A DNA stretch of 64,000 bases from Hyposmocoma kahamanoa (GCF_003589595.1 NW_020654289.1:5710177-5774176); one strand, 5' to 3'; shown: positions 1-11,296, counted from the stretch's first letter. Made by a program: numbers and translations. The notes: generated from the letters alone by a model not told the origin.

Positions 1-319
1 ACTTAAACTTCTGGTCAATTTTACATTAATTTTAACGCCGAATCACTGTCATATCACAGCTGGGCGGCCACTGTAGTCAATTCAGTATTTGAGGGAACAT
101 TTCGAGTCGTTGTTTAAAAAACCTTTGAACATTCCACTCAGCCGACGAACGATCCAAAATTAGACTGCAAGAAAGTGCTTCAGCGGCACTCTTCTCAGCA
201 AGAAGAAAGACCGAAAACCAGGCTAAGAACAGAGTGATATAAAATTCAATTTTTTAAATTTTTAATTTCATGTTTAAGTACGAGGGAAACTACCAGACGA
301 GTCACTTGATGGCAGGTGG

Positions 320-764
320 TCAGCGTCGCTCATGGATATCTGCAATATCAGAAGAGCTGCCTATACGTTGCCAGCCTTTAAGAGCCTCGTTGACGCGCTT
401 TTTAAGAATCTCATGTCATAGTGCAAAGGAAATACTTCAGGAGGGAGATCATTTCACATCTTGGAGGTTCGAGGAAGGGACGAAAGTGATGCCCGCGTGG
501 TCTTACAATATTAGGCATCAAGAATATAGAGATGGGTTCTACTCTATTGGCGGGAAATTCAATGATGGAAACGTGATGGCGGAAAGTTCGGAAACTTCCT
601 CTGAGCACTCCCCGCTATAAAGAACGGCAGTCTCTCCATAGACTAAGGGGCTTTATACCGTCTGTGAGTTTGGGATTATCAACAACACGAACAGCCCGAT
701 GTTCGATGGAATCATGGGGATTAAGCTGGTAAGGAAGCTCCGTCTTAGAGATGCGAGCAATACC
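320..764 (-). mobile_element. LINE C-terminal fragment, frameshifted
   Basis: End of a non-LTR retrotransposon ORF2 (Jockey/R1-like, class inferred from the C-terminal pattern). Reading down from 764, the frame gives LPYQLNPHDSIEHRAVRVVD, then NPKLTDGIKPLSL, then a stop. After shifts it resumes with NDLPPEVFPLHYDMRF and KKRVNEALKGWQRIGSSSD, ending in IADIHERR and a stop at 320..322. At least two frameshifts and one internal stop show a dead copy. The reverse transcriptase fragment at 6554..7860 may belong to the same class. Confidence 0.7.
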
Positions 765-771
765 CCATATG

Positions 772-792
772 TATAATATATATATATATATA
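772..792. repeat. (TA)n microsatellite
   Basis: Short run of TA dinucleotides just upstream (in element sense) of the LINE fragment. Confidence 0.8.
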
Positions 793-1130
793 TTTCTAAA
801 TTCGATTTGAGATTTGCCATAATAACAGTCTAGTGTATGGTCATTAAATCAATATTATCGATGAGGCGATAAATTGAGAGCTCAATAAGTATCGATAATA
901 ATTTGGTAGCAGGAGATATTTTAATAATAATATCGTAAATATAAACTTAATGTTTGTCCTTCAAACTAATTCTGTAAAGTGTTGTTTATTATGTTTATAT
1001 ATTTAAGATCAGAGGATAATTTACGAAATATATTTAAGAAATTGATTTTATATATTGAATGTCGATGATTAATTTAAAAATACCATGAAAAATAATTTTT
1101 AACGAAATAAACGATTGAAAAAAGCATTTT

Positions 1131-1354
1131 AACTGCCTTTGGCCGAACGGTTACCATGCCGGACTGCCACGCAGAGGTGCCAAGTTCGATTCCCAGGCCG
1201 GGAGTAATATTTGTATGACCTACTACTAATTATTTCTCTCGTGAGTTTGGGTGTAATTTGTGGTTGTCTATGTGTGTGTCCATGGCACCCGCGACTCAGG
1301 GTTTCCCTATTGCGGGGCTTTGTTGAGTGTGTGCGTTATTATTGTTATTATTAT
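1131..1354 (+). mobile_element. SINE-A, near full-length copy
   Basis: tRNA-derived SINE. The head holds a box-A-like GGCCGAACGGTTACC and a box-B-like AAGTTCGATTCCC. The body has CTCGTGAGTTTGGGTGTAA and CCATGGCACCCGCGAC, and the copy ends in GTGCGTTATTATTGTTATTA. The same head-body-(ATT)n layout recurs at about 5.3-5.8, 16.8, 30.5, 36.7, 41.0, 46.1, 50.1, 58.6 and 59.9 kb. The tRNA-like head is presumably the Pol III promoter. It is not a functional tRNA gene. Confidence 0.8.
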
Positions 1355-1728
1355 GAATTGGAGCATTATGAAGTTTTGTATAGCGTCCCAAAATTACACA
1401 AGAAAGGACTAAAATGTTCCAATGGCAAGTTCATTGTATTGTTTATCACTGAACCGTTAATACAATTTCATAATAACACAAAAATGATTCAACGCCATCT
1501 AGCAGCATCTTACCTAAATTAAATAAATATTTATGTTTAATAGAAGTCTTAACAAGTGTTTATTAATAAGGTGTGGACTTGCAGCGCCAGCGACCTCGAG
1601 CTTGTTTCAAGTCCCAACTGTTTAACGTAACGTCTCTATTACACTTAAGATTGAAGTATTTATATAGCATTAAATGCAGAAAATTATATAATGCTTAATA
1701 TTGAAGAAAGAAACAAAATATTATTTTT

Positions 1729-1866
1729 GACGATCTCTGTGGCTCCACAGTTTGCACTGTGGACGTTGGAGGAGGAGGTCCCGGGTTTGATTAAAAAAAA
1801 AAACCAATTTGGGATACGAATTTCTCAAAATTTATTATGGGCTGTTCTGAACAGTATTCAGTTTAA
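1729..1866 (+). mobile_element. tRNA-derived SINE, another family, 3' truncated
   Basis: Starts with a tRNA-like block: box-A-like CTGTGGCTCCACAG and box-B-like GGTCCCGGGTTTGATT. An A-run follows, then body TTTGGGATACGAATTTCTCA and GGGCTGTTCTGAACAGTATT. The body pattern resembles a lepidopteran SINE, but no second copy is seen in this window. Confidence 0.5.
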
Positions 1867-2160
1867 TTGATTCCCTGTGAATTTCCTAGTTTGGCACCAA
1901 ATAATTATTGTGGTTGTTAGGCATATTATTATTATTTTCTTTATTCTGTCAGCCTATTGGCTGATTTTAACCGCGCGGACCGAAATCAAGTAAATGCAGT
2001 ATGGTGTATATCTATCTGGAGGGTGTGTAATAAGAGCCTACTTCGTCCTCTTCCATCTGCATGAACTTTCTGACTATTCGGCATATATTTAATATTACAG
2101 CTTAAAGTAACGTAGAGGCTTTATTTAAACCCTCATAATTGAGGTTTTACAGAAGATAAA

Positions 2161-2378
2161 AGTCGTGGTAGCCTAATGGTATGACCTACTGCTTCTCAAG
2201 CAGAGAGTCGTGGGTTCGAATCCGGGCTCGCACCTCTGAGTTTCTCGGAATTCATGTGCGAAATTTAATTTGAAATTTAAACGTGTGAAGTCCTCAACCC
2301 GCATTTAACCCTCGCAACCCTCGTCTGAAAGGAGACCCGTGACCAGCAGTGGGGCATATAAATGGGTTGATGATGATA
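2161..2378 (+). mobile_element. SINE-B, ATGATG-tailed, internally deleted
   Basis: The tRNA-like head has GTGGTAGCCTAATGGT (box A) and GTGGGTTCGAATCC (box B). The body has CACCTCTGAGTTTCTCGGAA and the 3' part GACCAGCAGTGGGGCATATA, ending GGGTTGATGATGAT. Other copies show a middle part (AACATCGTGACGAAACCTG) that is missing here, so this copy has an internal deletion. Related copies lie at 13.9, 15.9, 16.7, 28.9, 36.2 and 57.0 kb. Confidence 0.75.
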
Positions 2379-2443
2379 CAGAAGATGATTGGAAATAACG
2401 CATGGTGTGAAAGAACAATTGGAAGAAAATATATACATATTTT

Positions 2444-2671
2444 CATTGACTTACAATTATATGGACGTCGGGTCCGCGCTAAAAAGTGTCCGCGCTTGTA
2501 AGGCGCTAAAATCGTATACAGAGCGCCAAACTCCGCTTTAGTCTACATTTGTTCGACTGACAGCGCGATACTGCGATGACATTACAATTTAAATTTCGAA
2601 TAGGTTGACTTGGGACATTTTTTTCGTGGTTTTTGTATTAGACCCGTCGTCCATTTATTTGTAAGTCAATG
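2444..2671 (-). mobile_element. E-family MITE, copy 1 (hAT-like)
   Basis: Both ends carry the inverted terminus CATTGACTTACAA followed by an ATGGACG-CGGGTC block. The element is flanked by a perfect 8-bp direct repeat CATATTTT (2436..2443 and 2672..2679). It is shorter than the ~285-bp copies at 25.6, 37.5, 48.4 and 59.6 kb because of internal deletion. No coding capacity. The 8-bp duplication suggests a hAT-type transposase; other 8-bp superfamilies (P, Merlin) are not excluded. Confidence 0.8.
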
Positions 2672-2681
2672 CATATTTTAC

Positions 2682-2983
2682 TAGAAGCTGAGTTCCTTGA
2701 GAAAAAATTCGTCCAAGGAAGTACTGCCACCTTATCTATTTCTGCCGCCAAGCACTAATGTGAGCATTACTGTTTTCCAGTTTTTAAGGGTAAGGGTGCT
2801 CGCGAAATTACAGGCACATGGGATATATCAACTTATGTCTCAGGGTGACGGGCTGTGCCCCTAAGATTTTTGCGACTTGAAGCTCTGAGTAGCACTGCAT
2901 CTGTTATGGACATACGTGTCGCTTTCCACCAGGTGCACGACTTGTTCGTCCCGTCACTTAGTATTATAAAAAATAAAATAAAA
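2682..2983 (+). mobile_element. D repeat, near full-length copy
   Basis: About 300-bp dispersed retroposon-like repeat. Landmarks in order: TTCGTCCAAGGAAGTACTGC, ATTTCTGCCGCCAAGCA, AATTACAGGCACATGGGA, CTTATGTCTCAGGGTGACGG, CACGACTTGTTCGTCCCGTC and an A-rich tail AAAAAATAAAATAAAA. The polarity and A-tail indicate an RNA intermediate. No ORF is shared between copies. It begins 10 bp after the E MITE. Confidence 0.75.
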
Positions 2984-4118
2984 TTTCATGTTTTCATATT
3001 CACTTCAACCTTGGTCTCTGCGTATTTATTCGTATTGTTATTATATTTATACTAATTCATGTCAGGAAAATGTCAAAATTAGACGCGTCCAGAGTTGCGT
3101 GGAGTTTGCAACCTATACTAAAAATAGTCAAGATTTGAATTCAACTTTATGCCACAAAAGATAGGACGGTAGTCCAATGTGCAAAGTCCAGCACGTCGTT
3201 GACTGTACACTTATTATATTCGATGTAGGACACTCATATATAGCAAATATGTGAATTGAGTACTGCATTATCAATTGTTTTAATTTTTTTCTATCCTTTT
3301 ATTATTATTAATATATTATTACTTATTTTAGACTCTCGCTGCTCCGAGGGCCTAAAAGATTAATTTTAAATTGATGTTATTATTATGTTGTTTCGTTTAT
3401 ATGAGTGTCTGTGCTTGTGTAATAAAAAGTTTTCTTTCTTTAAATGAGAAGTAGTGCATTTTAAAGCACAGTATAGTAAGTGTGGATTTATAAAAGCGAA
3501 TTTATGTGAGTGCGTGCTTCCGCGTGCGTGACTCACTTGGGTGCCTATTATTAGTCGCCTATTCCTGCATCGTCTGTTACACTCCATCAATGTGTTAAAA
3601 GCAACTACAATATTACATAATTAGTTGAACTATGTTAGAACTAGGGTTTACAGTCGCGCTGCATTTCCACGTCCCGGAAATAGTCGAAGGGGTCTCGAAA
3701 ATCCCCGGAGTAACGAGTCTTTGGTGACCATTTGTAAAGAACGTTTCCGTACTTATAGGTTAAGTAAGCATTTAGGCAACCAAAACATGAGGTGTTTTTT
3801 ATTAAAAATTAAGTGCGCATTTGATCTCCATCTTTTTTTTATGGGACCAAGTGATTGGACGAACAATTCGTGTACTACTGTACTAACACTTTTATGGATC
3901 TTAATTGTCTGTTAATAAAAGACTTCAATTATTTTTTAATACTTCTTGTTGCCTCTGACTGAAAACCAGCGCCTTACGGAACTTAACGCATATGTTGAGT
4001 CAGCGCTTTATCAGTGCTATAACAAAAATGTTTTATTTTTCCTTTTGTATTTAATCTATATTTGTGTCTAGTATGCCAGCCGAGTATTTTTTATTTGACT
4101 ATTCCAATCTAACCGGTT

Positions 4119-4210
4119 ACTAGTTATGTGAGCGGCGGGGGAGGAGAGGTATCCCTATGTAACATTTGTATCTATGGTGATCTCCCCCACACATTGTTCA
4201 AATAACTAGT
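4119..4210. mobile_element. Small foldback element (~90 bp)
   Basis: Inverted ends ACTAGTTAT and ATAACTAGT, with inner complementary blocks GCGGGGGAG and CTCCCCCAC, form an imperfect hairpin. It may be a minimal MITE. No second copy or clear target duplication was found. Confidence 0.35.
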
Positions 4211-4452
4211 GGGTTTGGACTGTAGTCTGTTATATATACACTATAACTTCAATCATCGATTGATTAACAAAAATAAACTTTCTTGTTTTAGAAATTTAAT
4301 GTATTTGTGAGTCAGCCCATTATTTTTGGGCTTGTCTTACTACGTCAATATTTCTTCTTAAATATTGAATCGTACGCATTGAGATGTTTGAAATGTGACA
4401 CTACAATTTGCTAAACTTTAATTTTGGCGAGCTACCATGATATTCAATTATT

Positions 4453-4500
4453 ATAGTGGCTTAGTATGCTAGAAGACGTCGGTTCGAATCCGGCTGGATC
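4453..4500 (+). repeat. tRNA-like SINE head remnant
   Basis: A box-B-like GTCGGTTCGAATCCGG preceded by TAGTGGCTTAGTATGC (box-A-like). A related but more decayed block occurs around 53.64-53.68 kb (GAAGACGTTGGCTCGAATTC). No cloverleaf can be drawn, so this is a SINE relic rather than a tRNA gene. Confidence 0.35.
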
Positions 4501-4532
4501 GAAGGTTTTTTTTTGTGCTCGTTCTTTGTTAT

Positions 4533-4723
4533 TTAATCATCAACAGCCTCTCCCAATGCGCGCCATTTCGCCTTGTCTTCAGCTCGCCGCATCCGTCTGC
4601 CGTCGGCCAGCAGCCTTTCGCAAATCGTGATTCCATCTGGCCAGAGGGCGTCCTTCACTACGTTTGCCGTGGTCTCCACTGAGGAACTCGCTTCCCCTTC
4701 CTTTCTTCTTTACCTTTGCTTCC
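4533..4723 (-). mobile_element. Probable LINE ORF2 C-terminal remnant
   Basis: An open frame on the minus strand reads ASSSVETTANVVKDALWPDG, then ITICERLLADG, then RRMRRAEDKAKWRALGEAVD and a stop at 4533..4535. The basic motif ending KWRALGEA is typical of the C-terminus of some arthropod LINE ORF2 proteins. A second frame covers SEGRPLARWNHDLRKAAGRR, also LINE-like, so a frameshift may separate two true segments. Its GC content is well above the surroundings. Family not resolved. Confidence 0.45.
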
Positions 4724-4990
4724 GCTTTTGTAATTTAGAATTATATAAAAATTAAAATGACAAACTTAAAATTTTATAAAAAATTTAGTTAAAAACCGAC
4801 ACACGAATTTTTCGTCATAGCAGTCTCAGGCAATGATAATCAAATGTATTGGAAGTTCTTGTCAAAACGAAATATATCAGCCCAAACACAAGGCAGATGC
4901 TGTACACTGTTGCGGAGTTCCTTTCAACTATCTGCCATTTCCATTATCTGATGCACTCTAGATCGTCATTATTTTTATATTGATTTTCAT

Positions 4991-5226
4991 TGAAATTACA
5001 CCTATGTGCCAGGTTTTATTAAAATCGGTTAACGGAAAGTAGGTGAAATTCGATAAACAGGATTCATCTCTTAATTTGCAATCGAATATTTTCTTCAATG
5101 TTAAACGGGATCGCTACCGACGTATCCACTTTCCAACAAAAAACACAAATCTTGGAGTAATTATGTAACAAACACACAAAAACGACTGTCGAACTGAGAA
5201 CCTTTTCCTTTTTTGATATCGTTTTA
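4991..5226 (-). mobile_element. I repeat, diverged copy
   Basis: Matches in order the minus-strand copy at 46996..47270: AGGTTTTATTAAAATCGGTT, ATTTTCTTCAATGTTAAACG, CCACTTTCCAACAAAAAA and ACTGTCGAACTGAGAACC. The 5' terminus is damaged (CCTTTTTTGATATCGTTTTA instead of TTTTGAAGTCGGTTAA). Confidence 0.6.
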
Positions 5227-5280
5227 CGTAGACAACATCGCAAACATAGACTGTTTTTAATGCACACACTCATAGACCCG

Positions 5281-5761
5281 TACTAGGAAAACCCTGTATG
5301 GCGGGTGCCATGGACACACACATAGTAGCAGTAGAGCGCCTTGTAAAAGAGTTCGTCCAGGGAAGTACTGCCACCTTGTCTATTTCTGCCGCCAGACAGC
5401 AATGTCAGCATTACTGTGTTCCGGTTTTTGAAGGGTAAGGGTGTTGGTGAAATTACAGGCACATGAGACTTGTCAACTGATGTCTCAGAGTAACGGACGC
5501 AGTGGCAGTGGCCTTCAGATCTTTGCGATTTAAAGCTCTGAGTGGCACTGCAACTGTTCTGGACAGGCGTGTGGCTTACCATCAGGCATACGGCTTGCTC
5601 GTCCCATCCTTTACATTATAAAAAGAAACATATAAACAACTGCAAATTACACCTAAACTCACGAGAGAAATAAATGTAGGCCATACAAATATTTCTCCCG
5701 GCCAAGGAATCTAACACGGGAACTCTGCGTGGTAGACCAGCATGATAACCGTTCGTCCACA
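5281..5761 (-). mobile_element. SINE-A split by a nested D repeat
   Basis: The SINE 3' part (CGGGTGCCATGGACACACAC) lies at 5281..5325. The rest (AAATTACACCTAAACTCACG, the box-B region and a decayed box A) lies at 5631..5761. Between them sits a D repeat in the opposite orientation. The interruption falls inside the motif that reads CATAGACAAC in other SINE-A copies. Confidence 0.75.
5324..5628 (+). mobile_element. D repeat inserted in SINE-A
   Basis: Complete D copy from TAGTAGCAGTAGAGCGCC to GCTCGTCCCATCCTTTACAT and a short A-tail. Its flanks CATAG and ACATA look like a partial target duplication of the SINE sequence. It is therefore younger than the SINE-A it interrupts. Confidence 0.75.
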
Positions 5762-6433
5762 TTGATATTCATAGACCTTCTAGTGTTGCTATTAAAACCT
5801 ACTTAGTTATTTTTTAAGTTTTCAGTTACGGGAAAATAAACTGAAACCACCAATGCAGTAACAGCAAAAAGCACGCGTTGATGTCTTTTGTAAGAATCGA
5901 ATGTAAATAAAACTTACGAATAATCATTATACGACAATAATGTCGTACTGTACCAGCTATTCACCAAAATATTTTAATAATAATAGTTAGTCCATTGTTT
6001 TACGTATAAGTAATAAACATAAAATGCTATTAAGTTATGAATATAAAACCAGTTGTTCTAATCAAACAACAAAAATCAATACGGAAGACTTCTTCGTCCA
6101 GTCACTTGATATTAAAAAAAAATCAGCAACTTGAGGTATATGTTGCAGATTTTTTTTAAGAGAGCCCCAAGTTTTGTAATTTTAGATCATCTCAGTGGTA
6201 TGGTCACACAGTGCCAATGGCAGGATTTTGTACGTTTATATGCGAAAAGTTAAGAGTAGTGACTTGTGCAACAGTAGCTAGCCATCGAGTGGCGAGTCAT
6301 GCGTTAGCATCTAATAGTCTATGGGCGAGTCGATGGCACGTTGGTATCATGACTAAATTGCTAATTTAACGACATAAATGCATAGTTATTTCTATGGCAG
6401 TTTTAGGCAGGCAATATCGATCGTTATTGATAC

Positions 6434-6516
6434 AATGAATGAATGAATGAATGAATGAATGAATGAATGAATGCATGAATGAATGAACGAACGAACGAAC
6501 GAATGAATGAATGAAT
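6434..6516. repeat. (GAAT)n microsatellite with a (GAAC)n core
   Basis: Tandem GAAT units with an internal run of GAAC units near 6485..6500. It directly follows the 3' end of the LINE fragment in LINE sense, so it may have grown from a LINE tail. Confidence 0.85.
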
Positions 6517-6553
6517 ATCATTATTGCCATTCTAGTGACATTGGGACCCCATA

Positions 6554-7860
6554 CTATATAGGGATGCACATTATGATTAGATTTTTATGAAGATCAAGTG
6601 TATGCGATCTAGCGATTTTTTTCACTGACTCATTGGTCAAGTACCTGTCCAGAACTGTGCTGTCATCAGTATACCCAAAGGGACCTGGAATTAACGTATC
6701 ATTATATCAATGCAGCAGAAAGAGAGTTGTGAACAGTACGGAACCCTGAGGAACTATCGCCCTATGTCCGGAAGAGTAGCCTTCTAAAACCACTCGAATC
6801 GAACGTTCACTCAAGAGATCCGAAATCCAATTGCACAGGTCAATGGAAAGCCCATAAGAGGACAGCTTGCTTAAAAGGCTTGTGTGCCAGACCATCTCAA
6901 AAGCTTTAGAAATGTCTAAAGATACTGCAAGGGCTTCGCCATGTCTTTCCATAGCCTCGCTCCATAGATGAAATGCGTACACAAGAAGATCTCCAGTAGA
7001 TCGCCCTCGTCGGAATCCGTACTGGCGATCACTGAGGAAATCGTTGTATTCAAGGGACCAGGAGACGGTTATTAAGTACACATTCCACAATCTTGCACAG
7101 TTGACAGGGTCCGCTCTGCTTCCTTTTTTGGGTAGAGGTTGCACTTTTGCAAGCTTCCACGACCTGGGAACTACACCAGTCTCAAGCGAGAGGCGATACA
7201 AACGTGTGAGAACAGGAGATAACTCTGGCGCATAGTTACGCAGGACTGTTGCTATATAACTATAATACCATCTGGCCCGCTAGCTTTATTCACGTTTAGA
7301 CTTCGCAGAGTTTTAAGTACCTCTTTTTGGTGCATGCGAACTGGCCGCCATACTGCAGCCAGTGTGAGGTAAAGATGGTGGTAGGTCCCCTGCGGCATCC
7401 AGACGCGAATTTTCTGCAAAGAGTGAGGCAAAAAGATTCGCCTTCTCTTCTGCAGTATGAGCCAGCGGGCCATCCGGCTTCAGCAGAGGTGGTAAAGAAG
7501 GGCGGCTATAGTTAGTTTCGACCGCTTTGTGACCAAAAAGACTTGCTGGAAAAGAGGCAAGTTTGGCCGCACATGGTCGAACTTTGCCCTGCGTAACACT
7601 GTTTTACTCTTCTTGGCGGCCTTATAAAGCTTTCTTCAGATTCCGAGCACTCGGAGCGCAGTTGAGCATCTACCTAAGCTTAGTACGCCGACTGTTTCTA
7701 TGCTTCAGTCAGCGCTACACCATGGACGAGCTTCCATTCCATCCATTGGGTATATCAGAGTATAGTATGTAAAACTCTATACCCACACGCAAGACTTCGA
7801 CTACAACATGAGCACAGTTCGACGAGTCTCCTGAAGAAAAGCAAGCCTGTCAGGGATCTA
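6554..7860 (-). mobile_element. Decayed LINE: linker plus reverse transcriptase domain
   Basis: Non-LTR retrotransposon ORF2 remnant read from about 7860 down to a stop at 6554. Segments in order: AAKKSKTVLRRAKFDHV; SLPPLLKPDGPLAHTAEEKA and NLFASLFAENSRLDAAG (finger region); after a frameshift LNVNKASGPDG; TGVVPRSWKLAKVQPLPKKG; DRQYGFRRGRSTGDLLVYA; LAVSLDISKAFEMVWH (first catalytic aspartate of the palm); AIVPQGSVL; and GYTDDSTVLD in the catalytic box, where the usual YADD reads YTDD. Three frames must be combined, and the stretch before DRQYGFRRG is deleted or scrambled. It is dead. Jockey/R1-like by motif pattern; exact clade not resolved. Confidence 0.8.
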
Positions 7861-9080
7861 GATCGTATTCATAATTTAAACAAAACAGTTTTTTTCTGAA
7901 CCCCTATTCTAGATTGGTCTGAAAGCAGTTTGACAACATCTAACTATAAGAAGTCGCTACTTCTGCGCCATTTGAACGTCTTTCCTCACTGGCTAGTATC
8001 GCTCTTAAATGAAAGTCGTAACCGACTGAAGTCAAAAAGGCTGTCAAAACTATTATTTTTTTATTTTTTGATTCAGAGGCATATGATCTATTACATTCCA
8101 AAAATTCGATTCAAAGCAAAAAATCGTGGATCTCTAATACTAAGTTAGAATAACAATAAATAAATAAAGTTCGCTGAAGTTAAGGGCAATGACAAACGGT
8201 CAATAAAATGCTTCGCTTTGCAGCATTTTATGCATGCCTTCTACATTGACTCGTTCTTTCTAACTTTTGCCCCTAGTATAGGGCGTTGCGGAGGCAGTTT
8301 GAAAATTGATTCTACTGAGAAATCAAATTTAGAAACCTATTATGTAATTCTCGGAGTGGAATTCCGCTAAAGTACTTCTGAGTCTTATGTCAACTGATTC
8401 ACAAACTCGAACTCAGTTTTAAAATTTATCCTCATAAAATCAGTGCTGTGAAATTGCAAGACAGAATTGCATTTCGTGAATGAATTGCATTTCGACTATG
8501 GAACTTTGATTGCGCATTTCCTCTTAAGGGAACCAACAAAACCTGCTCCTTTGACCAGTAGGACATCGACACTTTTGGCTATAGACAGATGTTGAAATAA
8601 TCGTTTTTTGATTGATCAGTTGACATAAGTTACTCAAGACAGTTACTCAGGATACGTAACCGATACTAACTTACGTCATACTTATAATTACGAGTACCAT
8701 GTAATGTACTTCTATGCGTCCACAATTTTAATTCTTGTTCTACCTTTTTTTAACTTTTTTTTTATAAATAATAGACAAAAGCTTGGTCACAATCTCCCAA
8801 TGATAAAAAGTGCGTTAAACATTGCGTTCAAAGCCTAAAGTATCAAGACTTCGTCTCAGACATTTACTACTACGTTTACGTAGACTTTACTATTCGGAGT
8901 CGAAACCGATCCAGAAACTTTTTCGTTATTTTTATATCCAAAAAATTATGGATCAACTGGGAGAAAGACGCCATCATTTTAGTCACCCTGTTGCGAGGAT
9001 TAAACTACCCTAGTCTTAACATGTAAGGCTTTAATGTACGAGTATATTTATAACACATTAATTATCCATTTTTTTTATAA
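7861..9080. other. Intergenic or intronic, nothing recognised
   Basis: AT-rich non-coding DNA. The only local structure is a short hairpin near 8205..8231 (arms AAAATGC and GCATTTT). Confidence 0.4.
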
Positions 9081-9370
9081 TAGCAGCAGAGCTCCTTGTA
9101 AAAGAGTTCGTCTAGGCAAGTATGCCATCTTTACCTGTTTCTGTCCCCAATCAGTAATGTGAGAATTACTGCACTCCGGTTTTGAAGGGAAAGAGTGCTG
9201 GTGAAATTACAGGCACATGGCACTTATGTCTCAGGGTGACGGGCATAGTGGGAGTGCCCCTGAGACCTTTGCATTTTAAAGTTCTGTGTGGTACGGCATA
9301 TGCTATAGACAAGCATATCGCTTACATCAGACGCATGACTTGATCGTCCCGTCACTTGGTTCCCTAAAAT
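9081..9370 (+). mobile_element. D repeat
   Basis: From TAGCAGCAGAGCTCCTTGTA to ATCGTCCCGTCACTTGGTTC. It lacks the CAACTTATG part of the middle (GGCACTTATGTCTCAGG), a small deletion. No long A-tail remains. Confidence 0.75.
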
Positions 9371-9496
9371 CAAAAACTTACAAAATAAATTTATATATAA
9401 ATTAATATATATTGAAAAGGTATGGGTTGAAAGGTACTCTTCAACTAATTAAAATGTACAAGGCAAGACCAAAGTAAACAAATAATACAACAAATT

Positions 9497-9655
9497 CCGC
9501 GTTCAGTCACGCACCGCTGCCGCCGGCAGTCTCTACAGACCACCTGCAAGGTGTTAACTGTTCACACCTTTCGGGCATGCGTGACATCACACACTGCTGC
9601 CATCCTTTGATCTTAGCCGCTGCTGTCTTACACGGTTGCCCGCGCAACAAAAAAA
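9497..9655. other. GC-rich island, unrecognised
   Basis: A CpG-containing stretch (for example CCGCTGCCGCCGGCAGTC) inside AT-rich DNA. The minus strand is open for 67 codons, but the peptide matches nothing I know and lacks a domain pattern. It could be an old repeat or an unspliced exon. Confidence 0.25.
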
Positions 9656-10388
9656 GGATTGCTAAAAGTATCCATAAAACGCTCTTACAGAGGGTATAAT
9701 GATTCCACAAAACGTTAAATAGCCTTACTGGTATACGTTGTGTTGGTGGTCGAATAAATTTACGGGATGGGAACCAGCTTCCTCTGTAATTCAGATTACA
9801 TCTGTAGAGGGATCAGTTTGCCTAAAATATTAGTTTTATAGCGCTGCCTGGTGAAGCGATTGCGTTCACGGTGATAAATTGTTTCCTGTATCTCGAGAAG
9901 TGTCTGAATTCGAAGTTGACAGATCGTCCATTGTAAGGTAATTTTTGGGAGTGAAGAATCAAATGAGTGGGTTGAATGTTATTTTCTTTTGCGCACAATT
10001 TGGTCGAGACTTTTGGAGCCCGTTATATTGCCATATAATGTAGATTGCTATATCAGTACAGCGGCAAATTCAAACGAGAGAAAGTTTCTTGAATAAAGAT
10101 GAGCATTTTGCTGCAGTACCATTTTTGGTAAGTAATTGTCGGAAATAGGGTTTAATGTATTTTTGTAGGCCACTCTGTCCCCGAGGGCCGCCGGCAATTA
10201 CCTGGCCACTTCACCATAGCAATTTGTCGCTATAGTTGTATAAAAGTTCAAGGTATAATTAAGCATTTGTTGTTTCGGTACATTGGGACAGAAACCAATA
10301 TAAAAAAGTATAAAAAAAGAGCGTGTAAACTTTGTTGCCCGATTTTGTTTCTTATTTAATCTACCTATTTGCGAATGGGAGCTATAGT

Positions 10389-10600
10389 GAATGATATACG
10401 CGTCGCGAAATATACAGGGTTATTACGTTGTGGGCAAAGATAAGTGCACGGGCGTCTCAGGATTCGCAGGCGCAGACGGCGCGGCGTCGGCGCAGTCGCT
10501 ACCGCGGATTAAGTTTGATTCAACTCACCGCCAGTTGTACTACTACATCACACGATCTCTTGAACGTCATATTATGTTGACATAATAAAGTATTTTGCAG
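10389..10600. other. CpG-rich island, unrecognised
   Basis: Contains dense CpG such as GCAGACGGCGCGGCGTCGG. A 64-codon plus-strand frame crosses it without recognisable motifs. Lies just before the two Harbinger-like MITEs. Confidence 0.25.
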
Positions 10601-10726
10601 TTTAAAGACTTGTATGATAGTTCGAGCTTCACTCTGAGATTTAATTAGTATATAACCCACTGTAATAAAACATGGAAGGTATAACGTAAAGGTTTGCAGT
10701 TTAACGAATCACAATAAAGCTGCTAA

Positions 10727-11188
10727 GGGCGCGTTCCCATTATGTCGTGGCGACAGATAGTCGTGCAGTTTAAGTGTCGTGGGTTGTATATTTAAATGAA
10801 GTTGTTGACACATAGAACAACACGAGAAACTGTCGTTCATGACTTCTTTGATGTTACGACGACAGACTGTCGTGACAATGGGAAGAGCTAGAACGACAAT
10901 AGTCAGACGATAAATAAAACGTCATAATAAAAATTTTACGACAGATAATCACAGTTTGAAGCTGCGATTCTGAAGCTGCGATTCTGTAGTACAAACGACT
11001 AGGCGGCAACCGTGAACCGATAAATTGTCGTCACGATCTAGAGGGAACACCTAGACACGACAGTCCTTCAACGATAAAATAAACGTTCACGACACAGTCA
11101 CGACAGAAAGTTGTAATATTAATAATAAATGATATAAATAATAAGATAAACGATTAATAAAACGTTACGACACAATGGGAACGCACCC
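10727..11188. mobile_element. PIF/Harbinger-like MITE (L)
   Basis: 462-bp element with inverted ends GGGCGCGTTCCCATTATGTC and GACACAATGGGAACGCACCC, one arm being the near-exact reverse complement of the other. It is flanked on both sides by TAA (10724..10726 and 11189..11191). A 3-bp TWA duplication with G-rich ends is the PIF/Harbinger signature. The interior repeats CACGACAG/GTCGTG motifs many times in both orientations. No ORF. Confidence 0.75.
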
Positions 11189-11222
11189 TAACAGATTGAC
11201 AGCATGTTTGCTATTAACGCGT

Positions 11223-11296
11223 GATGTCGTTATCAACTTCATGCAGTCGAGGTCTTGGATAACGATTTCATGCATGCATGAAGTTGATTACGACTT
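11223..11296. mobile_element. Small foldback between the two MITEs
   Basis: Arms GTCGTTATCAACTTCATGCA and TGCATGAAGTTGATTACGAC match as inverted repeats with one mismatch, and extend a few bases outward (GTGATGTCG and CGACTTCAC). The spacer is about 28 bp. It fills much of the 140-bp gap between MITE L and MITE M. Confidence 0.55.

Noticed and set aside
1131..1210. tRNA-like sequences here and at 2161, 16.85, 30.5, 58.65 and 60.1 kb as tRNA genes
   Set aside because: A and B boxes are present but no cloverleaf or acceptor stem closes, and each continues into a dispersed SINE body.
9507..9710. 67-codon minus ORF as a small secreted protein
   Set aside because: Cys-containing but no signal peptide pattern; more likely an old repeat.
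10391..10585. 64-codon plus ORF in a CpG island
   Set aside because: Open by GC content alone; peptide is Gly/Ala-rich without motif or repeats elsewhere.
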